Shown piece by piece: positions 58,801 to 64,000 of a stretch of DNA of 64,000 bases (position 1 is the first letter of the stretch; each line of letters begins with the position of its first letter). The position numbers were made by a program, and so were the translations under genes. Source of the stretch: Isoetes taiwanensis (taxonomy: Eukaryota > Streptophyta > Lycopodiopsida > Isoetales > Isoetaceae); assembly GCA_021234155.1 (NCBI GenBank), contig JAJEKV010000087.1, positions 4,135,242-4,199,241 of the forward strand, written 5' to 3'. Under the pieces are notes generated by a model, which was not told where the DNA came from, ran no database searches, and saw nothing but the letters and a program-made list of their open reading frames with translations.

Positions 58801-60087
58801 GGATATGAGATTTCTAACAAGACTGGGCACACACAAAACATCTCTCAATTTTACAGTTTTGCCATTTAAGTCAAACAACTCTAAAACTCCGGTATCTTCT
58901 ATTTTCTTCAAACCCCCATCACCAAGTTGCACATGTCCTTCCTTCTTTTCCCAATCCTTAAGCATATGCAAGTCACACATCACACTTTTTTCTGCTCCTG
59001 AATCTATAACAACAAATTGGTTATTGCTTTTCCTTGGAAACTCTGAAACATTACAAGCTAAATTCTTCCTTACCTCCAAGATATCATTCTCAAGTTCACC
59101 TTCACTACTATCTTGCTTTTCTACCACATTAATACTTGAGCCTCCTTTTGAATTTTCCCCCCGCCCCGCCACCTCTATAAGTTTGAGGAGAATCCCCTCG
59201 ACCTCTTCCCTTTTTAGGACTTGGGCAATCAAAAGCAAAATGCCCTTTGCCTTCACAATTGAAACATCTAAATTCCTTCTCACTATTGTTTGGACATTCA
59301 CTCTTTAGGTGACCAAATTGATTGCATGCATAACAAGGTCCTACTTTCCTTTTTACAAAACCACCTCTTTTAGTCTTACCTGTATACAAGGCCTCTGAGG
59401 ATTGATCAGCTTCCTCCTGTATAATAGTAGACCATTTCAAACTCTGTCAGGCGTATCATTCGATAGCATGCTCCTTGGAAGTGGCTACATTTCGAGTAAA
59501 GTTGCCAAGTGACTATTATGAGATACTGCTCTTGCCAAAGCAAGTATTTGATACTGTTCATTCAAGATATTTCCAGCTCCCTCAAGATCTGCAATAATGG
59601 AATCAAATCTCTCCAAAAAATCAGTCAGGTTATCCTTCTCAAACAATTTCATCTTCCTTAACTGTTTTTCTAGCACATCTATTTGTGAAGAACTTTTTTG
59701 TTCATAGTGCTTTATCAAATAATCCCACATTTCCTTAGGCTTCATGCCTCAAGCTTCATTTTAAAAGCGATTGCCTACCTTACACATGATTATGGCCGGG
59801 CCTCCATAATCTTAGCTTCATCTTACGCTCCGAACTTCGGAGAAGTTGCCCTTGCAAGAGACACACCTTCACCAAGTTCCCCCGCACGGGTTGAGCATTA
59901 CCACTACTAGCGGCAGCTTGAATTACCTCGAGCTAGTTGTAACCGCCATTGGACTACCATCAAACAAATACCACAACGTTTCAAACTCCAGCACACCTCT
60001 AATACCCACCTTCCAGATTTGAAATCCTCCATCTCCTTTAAAGACTTCAATAGAGTTCAATAGATTTGCCCCGAATCTGGTTGTCAT
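55800..60087 (-). pseudogene. Ty1/copia gag-pol polyprotein with several frame breaks
   Basis: All domains are present in Ty1/copia order. Gag starts MTTRFGANLLNSIEVFKGDG (60087); SSQIDVLEKQLRKMKLFEKD lies at about 59680. Two CCHC knuckles follow (CYACNQFGHLKSEC, CFNCEGKGHFAFDC), then protease (VIDSGAEKSVMC near 59000). Integrase has HTDLCGPINVTSLSGHRYF, SFIDDFSRKT, and PQQNGVAERKNRTLLDAVRS at 58160. Reverse transcriptase has SKWIYRIKPG, FKARLVAQGFTQKKGEDFDE near 57170, and ALYVDDNIMI, so the catalytic YVDD is kept near 56790. RNase H has YCDADWGGDLDKRKSTSGYV and LSSAEAEYN. Breaks occur at about 59920-59745, 59470, 58240, 57650-57400, 56890-56930 and 56490, many in GC-rich words, so some could be sequence errors. 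Confidence 0.92.
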
Positions 60088-60110
60088 TATCACAGGGCAG
60101 GAACTAGTTA

Positions 60111-60122
60111 GCTCTGATACCA
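60111..60122 (-). promoter_or_regulatory. Copia element 2 primer-binding site
   Basis: TGGTATCAGAGC on the minus strand, one base from the CA end of the 5' LTR. Confidence 0.92.
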
Positions 60123-60123
60123 A

Positions 60124-60791
60124 TGTTAGAATCAGAGCTTGGGGTTTGAACCCAAGTATGCCAAGTCTCTGTCTCCCCGCAAACCCACCCGGCTCCTAAA
60201 ATCAGATACACGCTTTTCAGACCTTTTCGGCTACTTATTTTCTATCACATTCATTGATCTATATATTTTCTTATCAACCTGGATATATCCACATGTCAAA
60301 TCGTGCATGCCCCTTCCTATAGAAAGTTTTCCAACTTACCTAAATAATAGGATGCCCTGCTGTCCTTAAGTTCCAGCTGTCAAAGTCGTTGACTTTGACC
60401 CGTTTGACCAGTCAAAACCCTAAGTGGCGGGCAGGGGGTATCACGCGTTTTCTGGCGGCCGTAGCAACGTCTGGGTAGTACCTGCCCACCACTTTTCAAC
60501 TTCTATGTTTTTTTCTTGCATTCACTGCCACTGCTTCTCATGAATGCTTGTATGAATCCTCATTAGCCTAGGGAGCCAAGATGTGGTCACTAATCCCCTT
60601 ATATTCTGGCGGCCGTAGCAACGTCTGGGTAGTACCTGCCCACCACTTTTCAACTTCTATGTTTTTTTCTTGCATTCACTGCCACTGCTTCTCATGAATG
60701 CTTGTATGAATCCTCATTAGCCTAGGGGAGCCAAGATGTGGTCACTAATCCCCTTATATGCTCGAATATCACATGACACATAATTTTAACA
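60124..60791 (-). repeat. Copia element 2, 5' LTR, with internal 154-bp duplication
   Basis: On the minus strand it runs TGTTAAAATT...GATTCTAACA. Inside, the block from TTCTGGCGGCC to CCCCTTATA occurs twice (60450-60603 and 60604-60757), against once in the partner LTR. It also contains the CCTAAGTGGCGGGCAGGGGG module at 60418-60495. Confidence 0.88.
60418..60495 (+). repeat. GTGGCGGGCA...CCCACCAC module inside the copia LTR
   Basis: Shares CCTAAGTGGCGGGCAGGGGG, GGCGGCCGTAGCAACGTC and GCCCACCAC, in order, with the modules at 20915-21105 and 32885-33078 of the gypsy-like array. The truncated LTR at 55594-55655 and the duplicated LTR block at 60604-60650 carry its second half. Confidence 0.85.
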
Positions 60792-60957
60792 AGAGGAGCA
60801 TGAGCTTTTGAGTGATAATGAGAGTGATGAAATTAGTTGGCAGCAGGTCAGTCATAAAAAAAGAGGAAGAGGCCAGAAAAAGATCTATTCTGGACCTATT
60901 AGGGTGAGCCCAAGAAAAGCAGCTATTCAATCTAGGATAGCTAGGAATATTCAATAA
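60792..60957 (+). pseudogene. LINE ORF1, C-terminal end after the copia insertion
   Basis: 60792-60876 repeats 55509-55593 exactly as far as I can compare. The frame then continues KKIYSGPIRVSPRKAAIQSR and IARNIQ to a TAA at 60955. This is the original basic C-terminus of ORF1 and lies 8 bases before the ORF2 ATG. Confidence 0.85.
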
Positions 60958-60965
60958 GGTTTTAA

Positions 60966-62975
60966 ATGTTAAGATCTATTAAGATGATTACTTGGAATCT
61001 CCAAGGTATTAATAATAGCATCAAAAGGGATAGAATTAAAGTTTGTTTATCTAACCTTTGCCCTGATATTCTTTTTATCCAGGAACATAAGATTCATGAT
61101 CCCAATCATGAAAGGATTATTTCTAATATTCTTCCTCCTAATTATAATATTTGGTCTATTGTTGCTAACAATTCGTCTGCAGGGATAGCCATTGCATGGA
61201 GTCACATGATTAACTTGGAAGATATTTATATGATTAATGATACCAATGGTAGACGGCAGACTCTTGTTGGTAGAATAGACTCATGCAAGATTGCCTTTAC
61301 CAATGTCTATTCTTACCACGAGCCTTCTGAAAGGTCCCTGATGTGGAGCAGAATCAATAGCAGTCTGAGTAACTTGGATGTGGAGGACTGTGTCATTTGT
61401 GGAGATTTTAATATGGTTACAGACAGATTTATGAAAAACAAAAACTTCAGGAATCTTCTTCCTCAGGAGAGATGTGCCTGGGATAACCTTCTCTCTTCCC
61501 ATAATTTAACTTTAGCCAGAACCAAACCTCAAGCTTTCAGTTGGTCTGACCACAGAATTGATCCTATTTGCTGCTTACATGATAGGTACTACCTGAGTGA
61601 GAACTTGTGGAACAGCAGCAGTAGAGTTGACAACCTTGAAGGATATACCATTTCTGATCATTATCCCCAGCAGATTACCATTTCAGGGGAGGACAGAGGC
61701 AATAAAAGAAAAGCCTATTTCAAAATGAACACTAGCTTGATGGATAATGAGGATTTTATGGTCAAGCTAGGGGAAATCATCAATGGAAATCCTATGCCCA
61801 CTGGAAGTACAGGCTGGATGTATTGGTGGATCGATATTGCCAAAAAAATAAAATGTTGGCTTAAAGAATGGGGCAAGAATATTTATATTCAAAACAGAGC
61901 TCATCTTCAGAATTTAAGGCAAAGTATTATTACAGCAAGTGATGAGCAAAAAGGGGAGATAAAAAAGCAAATTGAGATCGAAGAAATCAAGATTGCAAAA
62001 GGATGGAAATTAAAAGCCAAAATAAAAGAGTTAAAGGAAGATGAGAGATGTAATTCCAAGTACTTCTTCAATAAAGCCAGATTCAGGGTCAAGAGGAATC
62101 ACATCTATAAGGTCAGGGTGGATGATAATTTAATTTCTGAGGACAAGGACCTCAAACAAGCTGCAGTCGACCACTTTAAGAAGCTTATGGGATCCAACAT
62201 GGACTCTACTCCAATGGTTATGGAAGAGTTTATTTGTCTAAATAAAAAGGTCAATGATGATCATAACTCACATCTAACTAAACCTTTTGTGAACAATGAG
62301 CTTTTGCAGGTTGTCAAGAATATGGAAAATGGGAAGACCCCTGGCCCTGATGGCCTTCCAGCAGAATTTTTTAAGAAGACTTGGCCCTTGCTTGGAGACA
62401 GCATTACCAAAATAGCCAATGAGTTTAGGGAGACAAAGATTCTGGATGCAAGAATTAACACCAGTTTTATTGCCTTAATTCCTAAGATTGAATCTCCCAA
62501 TACTTTTTCGAATTACAGACCGATTTCTCTCTCTAATGTTATCTATAAGATCATATCAGGAGCCATTGCATTGAGACTTAAAACCATTTTGTATCTCATT
62601 ATAAGTAGTTCTCAATCAGCCTACCTCAAAGACAGGTTTATTTTAGATAATGTGGTAACAGCTATCTTGGGACTCCAATGGGCAAAAGATTCCAATCAGG
62701 ATGTGGCTCTCCTAAAACTCGACATTACCAAGGCATTTGATACAGTAAGTTGGAATTTTTTATTCAGATGTTGCAGGGCTCTTGGCTTCAGCAATGAAAG
62801 CATTCAAATTTTTGAAGCCATTCTGTATAACTCAAGATCAGCTGTCCTCATTAATGGTGAGTGCAGTCCTTTCTTCACAATTCAGAGAGGAGTAAAACAA
62901 GGTTGCCCCCTTGCCCTTTTCCTTTTTCTAATTATCATGGAAGCCCTCCATTGTAGGTTGGATGTTGCGAAGAAA
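60966..62975 (+). CDS. LINE ORF2: endonuclease and reverse transcriptase, interrupted
   Basis: ORF2 nicks target DNA and copies the element RNA at the nick. The ATG at 60966 (or 60984, MITWNLQG) opens an intact frame of ~670 codons. The AP-endonuclease domain shows ITWNLQGINN, FIQEHKI (catalytic Glu), VICGDFNMV and ISDHYPQQIT. The reverse transcriptase shows GKTPGPDGLPAEFFKKTWPL, FIALIPKIESPNTFSNYRPI, SQSAYLKDRFILDNV, LLKLDITKAFDTVSWNFLF and RGVKQGCPLALFLF. It is cut after LHCRLDVAKK by a short LINE fragment and resumes at 63209 with the catalytic FADD. Confidence 0.92.
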
Positions 62976-63208
62976 GGTCTTTTATGATAAGCATATTTCT
63001 TCTCAGGTGGTACTTCAAGAAATTCGTAAGAAGTTGTATAATTGCTTTCAGATCTCCAATTGGCCTGATCGTATTAAACTTCCAATATGGAGTGATCATC
63101 TAAAAGTGATTGATGCTTCAGGGACATTTCTTACTTCTGGAAGTACTTTGTAATATTTTGAGTGTATAATATGAAGTAAAACACGTTCTTCAAAAAAAAA
63201 AATACTAA
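62976..63208 (+). mobile_element. ~230-bp 5'-truncated LINE fragment with poly(A) inserted in ORF2
   Basis: Between the LDVAKK and NLIKGLRLPENPQ parts of ORF2 lies a foreign segment. It encodes YDKHISSQVVLQEIRKKLYN, CFQISNWPDRIKLPIWSDH and a stop (63151-63153), a ~45-base trailer and an A11 run ending near 63207. It reads like the extreme C-terminus of a LINE ORF2 followed by its 3' tail. A target duplication is not clear because the poly(A) merges with flanking A. Confidence 0.7.
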
Positions 63209-64000
63209 CCTTATTAAAGGTCTGAGACTCCCTGAGAATCCTCAGGCAGATCAAATTCTAAATGGGCATTTTGCAGATGATACCTTTATCTTAATATCTA
63301 TGGATGAGAATTCCATAATGAATGTTCAAAGAATCCTTGGAGAATTTGGTAAGGCTTCAGGATGTAAAATAAACCATGCCAAATCCGCAATCCAAGCAAG
63401 AGATCAAGAAAAGGGAGAGGTGATGGCTGAAACCATGGGATGTAAGTATAACTCTCCTAACACTAGTTCAAAGATCCTGGGAATCCCATATGCAATCAGA
63501 AGCAATGCTTCAGATCTATGGGGAAGTATTATTGAAAAATTCTACAAAAAGGTAGACACTCTGAACTCTAAATATCTCTCCAAGAATGGTAGGGCAGTCA
63601 TAGCTAATTTTATGATTTCTTCATCTCATGTGTATCAATCTTCAGTTATTCTTGCTCCAAAAAAGATTGCTAACAAACTGCAGGGAATTATTGGTAGATT
63701 CATTGCCTATGGGCAAAACAGGAGATGTTGGCACCCGGTCTCAATGAGGGAATGCTGCAAATCTAAGAGTAATGGTGGATTGGGAACAATCAATATTGAG
63801 AAGCAGGGGATAGCCTTGGCTGCCAAGTACTTTTATAAGGCCTGTTATAGCTCCATCAAGCACCCTATATCCATCCTGATTAGGCATTATATTGGAAAAT
63901 GCCATCCTTATGGGTGGAGATCTCTGAAGATGGAGCTTCCCCATTCTATCTTTTTTCCTTTTACTGTCCCTATCTCTACTCCAAGTATTATCAAGAAATG
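63209..64000 (+). pseudogene. LINE ORF2, second part (FADD box and thumb), runs off the window
   Basis: It resumes NLIKGLRLPENPQADQILNG, then HFADDTFILISMDENS, with the catalytic Asp pair in the F-ADD form common in plant LINEs. GEFGKASGCKINHAKSAIQ, KILGIPYAIRSNASDLWGSI and SNGGLGTINIEKQGIALAAK follow. The frame stays open to the window end except for one change near 63209, so without the insertion ORF2 would be nearly intact. Confidence 0.88.

Larger units (their letters stand above)
55594..60791 (-). mobile_element. Ty1/copia element 2, inserted in LINE ORF1
   Basis: 5198 bp on the minus strand: 5' LTR (60791-60124), primer site (60122-60111), gag-pol (60087-55800), purine tract (55802-55794) and a 3' LTR truncated to 200 bp (55793-55594). 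It is related to copia element 1, sharing the SSQIDVLE and IIADLEGAG gag blocks, but is a different copy. The flanks are abnormal: an 85-bp duplication of ORF1 (55509-55593 and 60792-60876) replaces the usual 5-bp duplication. Confidence 0.9.
53223..64000 (+). mobile_element. LINE (non-LTR retrotransposon) inserted in copia element 1, continues past the window
   Basis: It begins where the copia sequence breaks off. It has a ~500-bp leader (53223-53724), ORF1 (53725-55593, resumed at 60877-60957) and ORF2 from 60966. Two later insertions split it: copia element 2 (55594-60791) and a short LINE fragment (62976-63208). The 3' end, poly(A) tail and right target duplication lie outside the window. 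Without the insertions it would cover at least 5.3 kb here. Confidence 0.85.

Overview
This is plant nuclear DNA dominated by transposable elements. Both Ty1/copia elements and the long-terminal-repeat (LTR) array carry the plant-type initiator-tRNA primer site TGGTATCAGAGC. There are several hAT transposases with BED/DUF659 domains, a pentatricopeptide-repeat (PPR) fragment and a tRNA-derived SINE. The one recognisable host gene is a minus-strand, many-exon homologue of the ciliary/centriolar-satellite coiled-coil protein CCDC13. That family is expected where cells build cilia, so a land plant with swimming sperm (fern, lycophyte, bryophyte, cycad or Ginkgo) is likely. The short introns argue mildly against a seed plant. 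I cannot name the species.

Layout. 1-3007: two degenerate tandem arrays, no genes. 3008-8329: a 5'-truncated LINE on the minus strand with a 14-bp target duplication, interrupted by a complete but dead hAT transposon (3313-7419) with a perfect 8-bp duplication. 8399-12193, possibly on to 14582: the CCDC13-like gene. 15385-16125: a foldback element. 16255-16670: a hAT fragment. 16862-19015: a second decayed hAT element (minus). 19141-40198: three ~1.6-kb LTRs alternating with two ~5.92-kb internal regions, all bounded by one GAAAA target duplication, with a 4.4-kb inverted-repeat transposon in the first internal region only. This array sits inside a cluster of TTTCGCTTACGCGAAA-type repeats that precede a third hAT pseudogene (40802-42525).

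43140-46578: a pair of ~315-bp inverted repeats enclosing a protein-kinase-like gene. 46579-49575: mostly empty, with a PPR pseudogene and a SINE. 49575-53222: a copia element truncated by a LINE. 53223-64000: that LINE, whose ORF1 is split by a second copia element (55594-60791, minus strand) and whose ORF2 is split by a ~230-bp fragment of another LINE.

The genes do not form a pathway; the window records nested insertions. The points most worth following are the kinase gene inside inverted repeats, the non-coding LTR array with its datable nested insertion, a structured ~75-bp module shared by two unrelated LTR families, the abnormal 85-bp duplication at a copia junction, and the ciliary gene. 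Most transposon genes carry frameshifts or stops. Coordinates of repeat boundaries were read by eye and can be off by a few bases.
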